Source: Prostheceraeus crozeri (lineage: Eukaryota; Platyhelminthes; Polycladida; Euryleptidae). Taken from it: 64,000 bases of DNA. The stretch spans positions 1 to 64,000 of the forward strand of contig CAJQUW010005329.1 of assembly GCA_907163375.1 (NCBI GenBank), written 5' to 3'. Below the pieces are notes generated by a model that did no database searches, was not told the origin of the DNA, and saw only the letters and a list, made by a program, of their open reading frames with translations. Below are positions 11,506 through 35,643 of the stretch, piece after piece (the first letter of the stretch is position 1; the number at the start of each line of letters is the position of its first letter). The position numbers were made by a program, and so were the translations under genes.

Positions 11506-12268
11506 TCCTAATTGGAATACGTAGCAGCTAACGCGATGATAAAATGATTATGTATAGAATAGATTGAAATTGTGTTTGTATACAAATGATTGTAGATGTG
11601 TTGATGAGAAGCACATGATATCGATGAAAGATAATTGAATAGAAGGAAAAATGATATTAAGTAATTCTATAAGTAACCATGCTTTAATTTGAGAATTTGA
11701 GCCTAAGCAAGTGTGGATTAATAATCGTTCACCATGCGATAGCAGATGGTGCAAGAAATATTAATTTATAGAAAATATACATGTACATTCGCACTTATAC
11801 ATTGCAACTTTTTTTACAACAATCTAATAAACAAATTAAAAAACTACATTTTTCAACAGGCCCTAGATAACAACACGAGGTAATCAAACCATGTAATAAA
11901 AGCTGTCGGCTCATTTTTGCTTTTAAACATCTAAATGGATCATCAATATATTTTCATCACAGGATGATGAATGATAATAATATTCAAAATTTCATACACA
12001 TTCCATCATCAAATACACAACATATCTTTAGGTAGTCTCCATGCAGCTCTACGTTGAGAATTATGAAATGTTGAACACTAGCGAACCTTCAAAAAGTATA
12101 TCAGCGCTACCAGTATCATTTCTCTATCAGATTAATTTCACATTGTCAACGGAAGAAGCACACTGACATTCGATAAAACTGGAAGTTTCGAAAACTTCTG
12201 AACATCGAAACTTGATGAAAACTTGGATCGAGAAGATTTGATGAAAAATTCGAGAATTGATGAAAATA

Positions 12269-24528
<12,260 letters not shown>

Positions 24529-24939
24529 AGCTGAAGTCCCGCTTGGAATGACTTATTCGGCTTCAATTGAGCTTGGTTGTGCAGAATGATGGAGTTCAGT
24601 CTGCGATTTGTATGGTCTACGATTTGTCCATAACTGGTTTGCTGGTGATATAATCGGATCTAATGTTGCGTTGATGCTGCGATATATTTGACATCTGTTA
24701 CAATCAGTCTAGCAATGACCAAAAACAGAACATATCGATAAAGCAGCTGCACTCTGGATTGCAGTAGTTCACCAAGATTAGAAATAGCTTCATTGCGAGG
24801 GAAAGCGTTTTTAACACACCTTTTCAATATCGACTTTTTCTCTAAAGAATCTTATTCTCTACTTGATGTAACGATACCCTGTTACCCATGCATCTCCATG
24901 GTTGACTTTTCACCTGAAAATACTTTTCCCATCTTTCCA

Positions 24940-25265
24940 AACGTAAGAGTTTTGCGTCTCCTGGTCCAGATGGTCTCCCATACGTCGGTTAAATGAAGCT
25001 GCTGCTTCACTCTACTGTCACCTCTACTGCCACCTATGTTTTCTTTTTTTTTACTCAGGGCTCTCTGTTGAGTATTTGGAAGCTTCTACATGTTATTCCA
25101 ATTTACAAGAAGGGAAGTCGTAAGCAGACGGCTAATTATCGTTCCGTCACTCTTGCTTGATCAGTCTCCAAACTGGTGGAATGCGTAATCAGGGATAGTT
25201 TGTGGCAGTTTTGGAACAAGCATTCGTTGATAAAGAAGTCACAATTCGGTTTTTCAGTAGACCTA
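24940..25265 (+). pseudogene. LINE reverse-transcriptase fragment
   Basis: Broken frames read SKRKSFASPGPDGLPYV (24940-24990), then VWKLLHVIPIYKKGSRKQT and ANYRSVTLA, then SKLVECVIRDSLWQFWNKHS and KSQFGFS. These are the fingers-domain motifs of non-LTR RTs (SPGPDG, PIYKKG, NYRPVSL-like, QHGF-like). There are several stops and indels. It is just upstream of TMEM144 exon 1 on the opposite strand. Confidence 0.8.
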
Positions 25266-26148
25266 CCTGTAAGTATGATCATTAATGAATTTGTCGACTG
25301 TACTTTGTAAACCTACTTGTTGTAAATTTGCTTTGCCTTGGTGCTTTATGCATTTATGGGTGTAGTAGAATAATAATAATAGACTTAACAATCTGAATGA
25401 AATAACATGTTTTGATAATTTACTTCAAATATGGTACATAAACAAAATTATGTTTAAGAAATTGAATTCAGATGCAATGAAGGTTTGCTGGTATTGAAAT
25501 GCTCTCAGGTCCCTGACTTTATCAATAATTAATTTAGTTAGAATATTACTGAAAATGGCAACAATGTTTGATTGATAGGGTGGTAAGTCATCAGGCAATC
25601 TCTTTTTTGGGTTCCATGCTAAACAATACAAGCAGCGTTTACGGAATTGTGATAGACATATTCTATATTTATGCTCCTGTTTAATCTGTCTGATTTGATC
25701 ACGAAATCAGTTGTATATGGAAAGGTTCAAGGCAATCACTATAAGGCTTGCATGATTGACCTATAAAATGAATGCACACGCATTGACTGAATTAGCTAAA
25801 CAGTTGACTAAAACGATGATTTAATGGCAACAGGGATGCAAATCAAAATTCCAAATGACAGAAGAACAAAATCTTGCAACAAACTTTATCTCTGTGCAAT
25901 TGATCGGTGTGTCGCAGTTACTGGTGCTTTAATTAAGAGGTCGCAAATTCTTTTGGCTGGCTCACTTGGCGTCTAAGCTGATGACCGCAAACTGGAGGAT
26001 ATTATGGACTGAACTTCCTATTCACTCTAGAATCTACAAAATAATCTGAACAAAGGAATCGATTATTGACATAATTGAAGGTTACTGAATTGTTGTAGGG
26101 TGCTCCGTTTCTTAACCAGATTGATTTCAAGCAGATGCAAGTGTATCA
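25266..26148. other. Repeat-poor spacer
   Basis: AT-rich sequence between the LINE fragment and the mariner element. No supported gene, RNA or repeat boundary seen. Confidence 0.4.
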
Positions 26149-26150
26149 TA

Positions 26151-27805
26151 CAGATTGTTTCATAAAAAATGGATCACCCTTAAACATCGCCTTAACTTCA
26201 ACTTTGTCTAACTCCACCAAACTTGAACGAATTTCTCTGAAATTTGGAAGATATGTCAGTTGTACTTACTAATATCATTGTTCGAAATTTCAAGCATGAA
26301 TATTGAGTTGTTTTCCTGTTGTAGATAAAAAAGTAGTAGATAATTTGATCTTCATTTATCAATGTTACACAAAATCATACCTCACTCTTATAAAATTACA
26401 TTTGTTTCCTTTGTTATGTAATATGTTGTTCTACAAGCCAAAAGCTATCAAGCAAAACAAAAATAAAGAAAATCGGTCAATCAGAGCCAGTATAGCACCA
26501 TTATTTATCAACAATAATGTAACTGCTACATGTGATAAACTGGACTTCATGTTCCATAGCTTCCTGACTTCGTTGCGGTGGTGTTGACAGCACTGCTGAT
26601 TGCTTTCAGCTAGAAATCTATCTCTTACCGGTTGAAAACAATACAAAGCACAAATGAACAATAACGAGATCGCATTCACAAAAGGCAAAGTGTCAGCCTT
26701 GCTAGAACTAGGGTTTTCTTTGCGAGCTACAAGCAAGCGACTAAATGTCCCTTACACAAATGTGCATCGATGGCATAATGATGATTTTCGACTCTGTCGT
26801 AAAGAGGGCTCTGGCTGTCCACGCAAAACATCCAAACGTAGAGACCGCCTATTTTGAGATTTGTTAAAGTTGATCCAAGTCTCTCATTAACTGAGATGGC
26901 TGCACTAGACTCGTCTATTTCTAAGTCCACTATTCGTAGAAGACTTATTGAGTCGAATTTCAAGAGCTGTAAGAGGCCCTCTCAGATCGAATTATCAGAT
27001 CAGCATACAAAAAGATGTCTCAGATGGGCAATGAGTCATTGTCACTGGCGAAATCAATGGGATCGGGTTGTCTGGTCTGATGAGGCATCAGTCCTTCTGA
27101 AGGATAGTGATGGTCGATTGAGATTATGGATAAAATCTGATCAGGAAATTCCGAGACATTTACATCGTCCCCGGGTACAAGGTGGTGCGACTCTACTGAT
27201 TTGGGCTGGCATTTGGACTAATGGCCGCTCTGAACTTCACATACAGCAAGGAACCATGAATTCTGAACGCTATGTGAATGTTTTACGAATGAACATTGGC
27301 CAAATGACAGATCAACTTGGTGATCCATCGACTTGGTTATTTATGGATGATAATGCTACGTGTCACAGGAGTAGTAGAGTTAACTTATGCAAGTCTCAAT
27401 TAGGGCTTAGGACATTATCTTGGCCAGCTCGTTCTCCTGATCTGAATCCCATAGACAATGTATGGAGTATTCTAAAACGTGACGTTCGTCGTTCACTGCT
27501 ACCTACAGATGGCGTATCACAACTTACGTCTCTGTTAAAAAGAGAGTGGAGAAAGTTAGATCAGTCAAAAATCAACGATATCATCGAATCAATGCCTAGA
27601 CGAATTGGTAATGTCATTGACAATAAGGGTAGGGCCACAAAATATTAGCTTCTTAAGAACCGTTACTGTATCATAGCTTATCAGATTATATAAGGACATT
27701 TAAATATATTAGGGACATGAAATAACATGAAAAATGCTTTCTGTATCATACTTATGTTTTATTTAGTCAAATTTTAGGATGATCCACTTTTTATGAAACG
27801 GACTG
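26151..27805 (+). mobile_element. Nearly intact Tc1/mariner element (1655 bp)
   Basis: Left end CAGATTGTTTCATAAAAAAT; the right end as reverse complement is CAGTCCGTTTCATAAAAAGT, both followed by GGATCA. TA flanks at 26149-26150 and 27806-27807. An unusually long 5' untranslated region of about 500 bp precedes the transposase. A 304-bp deletion derivative at 36944-37247 and an old copy at 31503-32660 belong to the same family. Confidence 0.9.
26654..27648 (+). pseudogene. Tc1-like transposase with DD34D triad, one frameshift
   Basis: The N-terminal part (from ATG 26654) has helix-turn-helix features FTKGKVSALLELGFSLRATS and an RKTSKRRD linker. It runs into a stop at about 26856, and the protein continues in another frame from 26854 to 27648; a single-base deletion near 26850 explains this. 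The catalytic block keeps WSDEASVLL (first Asp), MDDNATCH (second Asp) and, 34 residues later, SPDLNPIDNVW, where Tc1 proteins usually have Glu and this one has Asp. The rest of the frame is open to the stop, so the element was active recently. Confidence 0.88.
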
Positions 27806-27807
27806 TA

Positions 27808-28700
27808 GCTAAATTGAAAGCTGAGAATGCGAAGTCTCGAATGATGTATGACACGTTCATGTACGACGTGATTGGAAAGCATGAGAATCGATTGAACTTC
27901 GACATAATTTAGGTGGCCAGCTTTTTGTGATCAATAATGTAATGCCAGCTAACGTGAGGTGTTGTTGTTATTGTTATTGTTGCACATAAACATCGATTGT
28001 CATGACGCTTTCATTATTTCTAACAGCAATTCGACCAAGCTACCGGTTACGTAGAATGTCGTATTTCCGCCTGCTGTTGGAGAATTGTGCCCTAAAAGTG
28101 GAATCATAATCACAAAAATGACAAATCTCATTCTGAGTTTTAAGTGAATGTTGTATCATCACGTCATTGAGTGCATCAAACTCGGAAGTACATGGATCTA
28201 CATAAACAAATGATCTTTGACCCTCCATAACTTGCAAGACGACTGGAATCACAACTTAAGAATTGTCGTTTTACTGATGTTGGGTGACAATCTGCGAATT
28301 AAATATAATAAGAAGCTGGCGCCCGAATTTAGGAAGAAAATGTCAGTAGTTCTCACACTAAGGGTGTCATTTCTCTTTTGTTGAAGACATCGAGTGAATA
28401 ATTGAAAAACATTTCATGATCACTCAAATCTCTCATGCAGCGGGAGCGGGAAGGTTTTGTTTTCAGCAGTTTTAGAGGGCACAAAAGTTCCATTTCGTCG
28501 TCACTTCAGCTATTTATCGCGATTTCTGAATGCTACACATGCAGGAAGTATAAACGGCGTGCTCTAAAGAGGTTGATCAATAATCATGCCTAGACGTCTG
28601 CACAGCTCTGCCGATGTAGGCAGGCAAAACTCTGCAATAACCCAGAGATTGCGAAAATAACTCTACGGATATGTAAACTCTGCAGAGGAAAGGATAAACC
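27808..28700. other. Spacer with short dispersed repeat
   Basis: No gene recognised. 27866-27950 resembles 15683-15750 (GATTGGAA-GCATGAGA-TCGA...TTCGACATAATT...), showing a small dispersed repeat shared with TMEM144 intron 5. Confidence 0.5.
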
Positions 28701-28834
28701 AACCTTGATTGGTTCAATACAGTTGGTAATCACTAAACAGACTTATCATGTCTCGCTTCCATCGATGATATTGCTACCGAGCTTTGTACCACCCTCAAGG
28801 ACTCATTTGCTATCATATAAGATTAAGGAGAAGC

Positions 28835-29440
28835 TTATGGTTTTACCTAAGCTTTTCTGGATACCCAAGTTTCACGAAAATCCGTATGAAAGCACGTTCA
28901 CAGCTGATGAGAAATAGTACACTTCCACAAATTTGGTCATCCTTGTAAACAAAAGCTTGCTGTTGCTAGGATATTTAATAGAATTTAATTTACATACCTT
29001 TAAACTATAGATTTACATGTAGTAGTTTTTGCCTCTTCATCAGGAACATTTCGGGTGCGAATGCTTTTTGTAGCATTAACTCCTGTGGGGGAATTTCTAG
29101 ACAGGATGTCAGGGATTATTTGCCAAATAATTTCTCCACAATTTATGCTACTCTTGATATGAACCAGGTTAAGGAATCTTTAGGAGAATTACGTGACTTA
29201 ATAACAACTCCAAGGAATTACTCTGCGTTGGATATTATAAAACTTTTTCATCGAAGAGATGCACATGTACATGGGTTGTCACCGCTGTTCCAGGGTCCAA
29301 TTCCTTGCTTCTATTGATTTCATCATGGACAACACTTTTGTTGCCTTCGGAGGGCTTGTCCCTACGCAAATTCGAGGCATTCCTATGAGTGGTTATTCCA
29401 GTTTACCATTGGCATTCCTCATTGGAAGAGCATAAGCTCT
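28835..29440 (+). pseudogene. Reverse-transcriptase relic (family with PKLxWxPKxHxNPY motif)
   Basis: Segments in order: VLPKLFWIPKFHENPYES, then NNFSTIYATLDMNQVKESLG, then DNTFVAFGGLVPTQIRGIPM. From memory this order (PKLHKNPYKARF, FSTLYTTL, DNIFIRFG...GIPMG) is that of RT-like proteins common in amphioxus and cnidarian genomes, possibly Penelope-like. The catalytic YxDD is not recovered; stops and indels abound. Confidence 0.6.
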
Positions 29441-30019
29441 TCCTAGGTGATAGGGAGTTCAGATGCCTGACGTGTCTTCTTGCTACCAAGTAAATTTGTC
29501 TTCGTCAAACTTCTCTTAGACACCACCAGGGGCGTCGATGACATTTTCTTCTTCAATTATAGGCAAGATGATCACTTGGCTAGTAGAAGCGGCATTAATG
29601 ATAAATGCCTGAAATATTTGGACCATGGATTGTAATTTGGATTAAAATCAAGATACAAAGTGATGACAATTGCACCACGGAAGTCTACCATAAAGTCTAC
29701 CACAGAATCAGATTCATCTGCGCGCTTTTCGGTTTCCTAGAATGGAAGGGTTATGTAGCTTCAATATCGAAATGGCACATCACAGAATTAGACAACTTGC
29801 TCCTTCTCGAATGGATAATTCGTGTATCGCTTGCTATTGGAAATGGCAAACAATAAGCTGTCAGCAGAGGACACCCGAGCCAGTGAGAGAGGCATGCGTA
29901 CGTGCTGTGATAACACACCACCAAAACACACATCGCCTGGCTAACATTCGATTCAGTGCATGAACTATACAGTGAGCAATGCCGAGGAGAGGATGGTGAA
30001 ATCATCAAATGAACTAATT
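29441..30019. other. Unassigned tail after the RT relic
   Basis: Possibly further decayed parts of the RT element. The short open frames here are not recognised. Confidence 0.35.
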
Positions 30020-30305
30020 TTCGTGCGCCTGCTACTTTCTTTAATAATGATCGGAAGGGCCAACATTATGGAGAAAACTTGTGGGCAATGATCTGAAGTC
30101 TTCGAATCTGAGGGCATTGTGGCAATCGAAGCACTTTGCTCGAACTCACATTAATCCGCAAGCGACGCACGACTTTTTTCATATCTCTGTAAGGTATTGG
30201 GAATTCCTTTTTGCCCACTTAATAGGTTCCTCGATGTGCCGTCGATTTCGCATTAATCACACTTCTAGCAAACCGAAGCAGATAAACAAAATATTTAATT
30301 CTGTG
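30020..30305 (-). repeat. Dispersed repeat family R1, copy 3
   Basis: Shares with 14950-15215 the ordered blocks CGTGCGCCTGCTA, TTCTTTAATAATGA, GGGCCAACATTAT, CAATGATCTGAA and CTTCGAATCTGA. It represents one end of the repeat that is fuller at 33340-34095. Confidence 0.65.
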
Positions 30306-30985
30306 GTTTAGAATTTTAGTGGTTCTATATACTTTTCCTGAAAGTATAGTATGCTACTTGATGCTTGCTTAAATATCTTTGCTGTCCAAATTATTAGGTT
30401 TGCTAGAATTTCTTGAAATGCATCTGTCTTCGTATCACAACAAACGGTATTTTCAATGTTTTCTAGAAGAGAAATTGCAAAATTGATCCCCTTGTGAATT
30501 CCTGAATCAAATCCTTCTCAAAAATAGATTTCTCGTCTATAATTGTCTGCATTTTGCTTTTTTTGCTATGCCTCCTCAGGTAGGGAGAGGCCTGCCTAAT
30601 CGTTCAATCGATGAGGTCGGCCCGGCCCCGCCATGTGGTGCAGGTTGAGATTAGGGGCTGAAACCTTGCTTTATACAGCCACATGGTTCCTCCCTGATGT
30701 CTCCTTGCATATACAGCTACATAACTTAAGTCTCTTCAGGTTTCTATATTTCTTCATTTATATTTTCAGTTAACGCTTCGTCATACTTTATGCCACTCCT
30801 CTTCTTTAGTCAATTAAAATTGAAAATAAACAATTGGCCATTAATAATTTTTCCTGCCTCTTGAAACTTTAGCTCGCCTAGCCCTTATATTTGTATCATG
30901 TATCTAACTCGATATCAGGGCATATGCCTATGCTTCAAGTATTAATTGTAATTATGCACAATGTTCTTTTGATAATCTAATTGGC

Positions 30986-33223
30986 TTGTCCTACAACGCA
31001 TCACTAATTAAATGAAAGCTTAATGATGCCTCATTTAACTGTCAGTAAAAGGATGCCGTCCATAAACGCGTCACTTATTTTGCTTCATTTAACCGTCAAA
31101 ATCTAAGGGTGTTCACGAACGCGTCATAAAAAATGTCATTCATTAATGGAACCTAAATGAAAGCAGAATATTTTAAAGGACCTTCATTTACGTTTAACTG
31201 ACTGGCATATCGAACCAGAGTTATCGATGTCATTGAACAAGTCGTTGAATAATCTTTTTCAAACGCATGACAGAGTCCATGAGACGATTTGCTTTCAGAA
31301 TCAGCTGACCAAGGATTGAATCTTGGTTATACCTACATGTATGATCATTTTTTATAGTTGCGGAATACCTTGTAATTAATGGAATTAATTTATAAAAGTA
31401 ATTTTTTTGTCAAGATCACAATAATTTGTCAAGATCAATGCCGATTTGCCCACCTCCTATCTTTTCCTTTCTCCTGTGAGTTCGCATTTAGCGAATCTAA
31501 TACAGTCCGTTTCATAAAAAGTGGATCATCCTAAAATTTGACTAAATAAAACATAAGTATGATACAGAAAGCATTTTTCATGTTATTTCATGTCCCTAAT
31601 ATATTTAAATGTCCTTATATAATCTGATAAAAATAGATACACAAACGGTAAGACTTTAGAAAATATTTGTTGCCCTACCCCCCTTAGTCTTATTATTATT
31701 ACCAATTACCAATTCATTTGATCATGATATCGTGATTTTTTTTGACTTTTAATTTTCTAACTTTCTCTTTTTTATTTTAACAGTGACGTAAGTTGTGATG
31801 TAGGTCGTAGGTAGCAGTGAACTTGTACGTTACTTTTAATTAAACTCCATTCATTTTCTTCTCAGATCAGGAGAACAGAAACGACTGGCCAGATAATGTC
31901 CATATGCTTATCAAACAGAAAACATTTTCCCCTCATCAGACCAGACAATGCCTCATTTCACCAGGACCGGCCGATGACTTCGGATTCATGACCATCACAA
32001 ACGTCTTTTTGATATGCTGATCTGATTTTCGTAGAGGGATCTGAATAATTCGATCAATGAGGGCTCTTACAGCTCTTGAATTTTAGAACTTTACACTAGA
32101 ACGAAGACTGGTGCAAGAAATAAGGACGTGACAGATTAGATAAGCCATCTCAACTAACGAGAGATTCGGATCAACTTTAACAAATGGATTTAATTTTGCG
32201 ATCTCTACGCTTGGTTGTTTATCAGTATGACATCAGAGCCCCATCTTTACGAATCACATTTAATCATTTGCTTGGACGAGGCACATTTGTGTAAGGGACG
32301 AAACACTATTTGCTTGTAGCCTTTTGTTTTAAACACTCTCGTTGCAATCCTGTTGTTGTGCTTTTGTGAATTTCATTTCTCTTTTGAGATTTCTTGGTGA
32401 TTTTTATGTTTTTTTGCTCGTTACACCACCGATTGCTAGTCCCAAGCAATCAACTCGAAGTGCAAAAAACACCGGCAACGAAAATCACAGTTGAAGCTAT
32501 GTGACTCGAAGTCCAGTTATGGATTGACCGATTTTCTTTATTTTTGTTTTGCTTGATAGCTTTTGTTGGCTACTTATGACCGATTTTCTAAACAAGAGTT
32601 TTGCTTGATATTTTTTGGCTTGTTGTAATTTTGTGTAACATTGCTAAATGAAGATATGTGTATCGACACTTTTTACGGTATTATGAGAAAGTGTATCATT
32701 GCCTAAATTGAGATCAATGTTTTCAACTTTTTTTAGCTAAACAAGGGAAAACATATCTATTCAGAGAAACATTGGTGGTTCACAGTGATATTTATAAGAA
32801 CAAAGGAAGTTATAGTGAAATTTTCAGAGAAAGTTTTTTAAACAACAATCTGTAGTTTATTGTACAAGACCTTTCTCTATCAATTGCTTCGAAGTCTATG
32901 GATTGCTTGCTTCAGAATAAAAAGGTTTATTTACTTCATTTATGAATGAAATCTATGGTGTCTGAATGGAAAGCGAGGTAATCTTTGTCTACGATAAAAA
33001 CACATTTAATGATTTCTATGTTATGATGTCAGAATGCGTCAAAATGACACTTTCTCTTATGCACATTCTCTATTTAATGACAGTTAGATGAAAGCATTCT
33101 AAAAGACTGTTAAAAGTGAGTTTCGATGAATACTAAAATTTCAGATCTTTTAATTGACATTTGCATGGTTTCATTAAACTGTCTTTAACGTTTAATGACG
33201 GCTAAACAAATGACGCATTATAG
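30986..33223. mobile_element. Putative 2.2-kb TIR element containing a nested mariner copy
   Basis: TTGTCCTACAACGCATCA at the left matches TTGTCCTATAATGCGTCA at the right (reverse complement). Subterminal words such as CATTTAAC-GTCA and CGCGTCA recur at both ends. The old mariner copy at 31503-32660 lies wholly inside. No transposase is seen in the non-mariner part, and no clear target duplication. Confidence 0.5.
31503..32660 (-). mobile_element. Old, truncated inverted copy of the 26-kb mariner family
   Basis: Begins TA-CAGTCCGTTTCATAAAAAGT, the right terminus of the 26151-27805 element. It then follows that element in reverse complement through the transposase region (AGTGACGTAAGTTGTGAT matches the 27.5-kb region) to GTAACATTGCTAAATGAAGA near 32658. 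It lacks the other terminus and carries many substitutions and indels. Confidence 0.8.
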
Positions 33224-33339
33224 GACAATGCCTGGAATTTCCAATAGGACATCTGTCTCTAAGAATTTCGCAATTTTTAGGCATGACGTATTTTAATTTA
33301 GAAGTGCAATAAATCAGAACTCCTCCATGGTGTTGTACT

Positions 33340-34095
33340 CACAGAATTAGATTGTTTAGCCGATTCACTTTGCTAGAAGTGCAAACTGATTCAAACAGAT
33401 GGCACATGCGGGAACTTGGTAAGTGGGCAAAAAGAAATTTTCAATGCATTACGGAGATAGAAAAAGCAGCTTTTGCGGATTGCTGCGAATTCCTTCAAAA
33501 TTCTCCGATTGCCACCATTCATTCAGATTCGAAGAATTCAGATCATTGCGTAAAAGTTTTCTCGATAATGTTGGTCTTTCTGATCATTATTAAAAAAGTT
33601 AGCAGGCGCATGAAAAAACGTTCACAAACTTCTCTGTGATCTTGATATCGACTGTGTATCTTTGCTATGTGATCCGGTTGATAACAGTCACTGAAACTTC
33701 ACAGAATTTGGTGTGCTTAATGTTGAACTGTCGGCTCATTGTTCGATTTCAATGGTATTATGTCAGCAGATTGTGCCATTTCATTAACGTTACATGTTCC
33801 AATGTTTCCCTTCTAGTCAAACAGAAGAAGAGACGACCTGTCTAATTCTGCGAGTGCAACGGAAAACATTGTTTTAAACATAGAAATTGACAACAATAAA
33901 ACCACTAGAATGGAAATTAAGCTTCATGCAATGCACAATAACGGCACCTAAATCGCACGCATTTTCACTTAGATGCACCTGCCAACGTCTGTATCATTGG
34001 GTTAGAATCAGTCACATGAGTAAATCGAAGCTTTTAATTGGTTCTTCATGCCCCAACTTAGTTCCCTCGGATGTGCCGCGACCTTGAGTCAATTT
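33340..34095 (+). repeat. Dispersed repeat family R1, fullest copy 4
   Basis: Contains in order the LLEVQTDS block, the ECLQ-like CCEFLQNSPIATIHSDSK block, CYVIRLITVTETSQNLVCLM and the AFSLRCTCQRLYH block, each found elsewhere in the window. The right part is inside the left arm of the palindrome at 33846-35484. Confidence 0.65.
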
Positions 34096-35484
34096 CCATA
34101 GGCCCTTTTCGAGTTGTCAAATCGATGTGACCTTGGCAACTCGAAAAAATGATTATTTGCAAAAATTTGCACTTGTTACATGAACTTCGTCAAGGTTTCT
34201 TCGAAATTTTTAGTCGGTCAGAGCTCGATTATTTTGAGAAAACCGGCAATTCTAAGTTTGAAAACAAATTAGTAAATTGCAATTGCGTGTAACTTGTGAT
34301 TACGTTTCATCCAAAATATTTTGATAAAACCAAAAGTTTAGATTTTTTTGTTTTACTGTATGGTCATGTGCAGGAAAATTTAAAATGTCGAAAAACCCAT
34401 GCATACAGTTAATTCTTTTGATGTTGATGTCCAATTTTTTTCCTATTCTCCAACTCCAATCTCTAATGTAGTCTTTCTGTTAATGTCTACTCATCAATTT
34501 CAGCTAAATTCATAGCACGGTGATTATTCATTGAAATATAATCAGGTTGCAAATCAAAGCGAACTCTCTTTATTAGGGTCGGCACACACGATGTCCTTAT
34601 GAAATGAGATAAGACTTCTTTTGTGCTACCAGCCAGAGCATTTTTTCAATTGCATGCGCAATCCAGAGGAATGTTGATTGATGATTGATCCCATTGCCTT
34701 ACAATGAGAGACACTGCATCTAAACCGACCAGAGAATAGCATTACTTGCTGCGGAAATACTTGCCTCTCATTGATATATTAGTATATATAGTATTTCAAT
34801 GAATAATCACCGTGCTATGAATTTAGCTGAAACTGATGAGTGGACATTAACAGAAAGACTACATTAGAGATTGGAGTTGGAGAATAGGAAAAAAATTGGA
34901 CATCAACATCAAAAGAATTAACTGTATGCATGGGTTTTTCGACATTTTAAATTTTCCTGCGCATGACCATACAGTAAAACAAAAAAATCTAAACTTTTGG
35001 TTTTATCAAAATTTTTTGGATGAAACGTAATCACAAGTTACACGCAATTGCAATTTACTAATTTGTTTTCAAACTTAGAATTGCCGGTTTTCTCAAAATA
35101 ATCGAGCTCTGACCGACTAAAAATTTCGAAGAAACCTTGACGAAGTTCATGTAACAAGTGCAAATTTTTGCAAATAATCATTTTTTCGAGTTGCCAAGGT
35201 CACATCGATTTGGCAACTCGAAAAGGGCCTATGGAAATTGACTCAAGGTCGCGGCACATCCGAGGGAACTAAGTTGGGGCATGAAGAACCAATTAAAAGC
35301 TTCGATTTACTCATGTGACTGATTCTAACCCAATGATACAGACGTTGGCAGGTGCATCTAAGTGAAAATGCGTGCGATTTAGGTGCCGTTATTGTGCATT
35401 GCATGAAGCTTAATTTCCATTCTAGTGGTTTTATTGTTGTCAATTTCTATGTTTAAAACAATGTTTTCCGTTGCACTCGCAGAA
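33846..35484. repeat. Large palindrome, 693-bp arms, 253-bp loop
   Basis: 33846-34538 and 34792-35484 are reverse complements with only a handful of mismatches over 693 bp (about 99% by eye). The loop is 34539-34791. Because of this an identical 66-residue frame appears on both strands (33887-34087 and 35243-35443); it is not a supported gene. The scattered mismatches argue against a simple read-folding artefact. A direct copy of 35097-35229 follows at 35511-35643. Confidence 0.92.
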
Positions 35485-35510
35485 TAATCATTAAAATTAA
35501 ATTAAAATTA

Positions 35511-35643
35511 AATAATCGAGCTCTGACCGACTAAAAATTTCGAAGAAACCTTGACGAAGTTCATGTAACAAGTGCAAATTTTTGCAAATAATCATTTTTT
35601 CGAGTTGCCAAGGTCACATCGATTTGGCAACTCGAAAAGGCCC
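35511..35643 (+). repeat. 133-bp direct duplicate of palindrome arm
   Basis: Essentially identical to 35097-35229, from AATAATCGAGCTCTGACCGA to GGCAACTCGAAAAGG, placed 27 bp beyond the palindrome after an AT-rich ATTAAAATTAAAT join. Confidence 0.9.

Larger units (their letters stand above)
8870..12268. other. Intergenic region with foldback hairpins
   Basis: No coding segment is recognisable. The region contains three inverted-repeat hairpins (8919-8954, 9870-9968, 10928-11153), listed separately, and the presumptive 3' UTR of the TMEM144 gene at its right side. Confidence 0.5.

Noticed and set aside
29605-29963. Overlapping short frames after the RT relic
   Set aside because: None carries a recognisable motif; likely decayed element sequence.
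33887-35443. Identical 66-codon frames on opposite strands
   Set aside because: They are the two arms of one palindrome; the frame is not conserved in other copies of the repeat.
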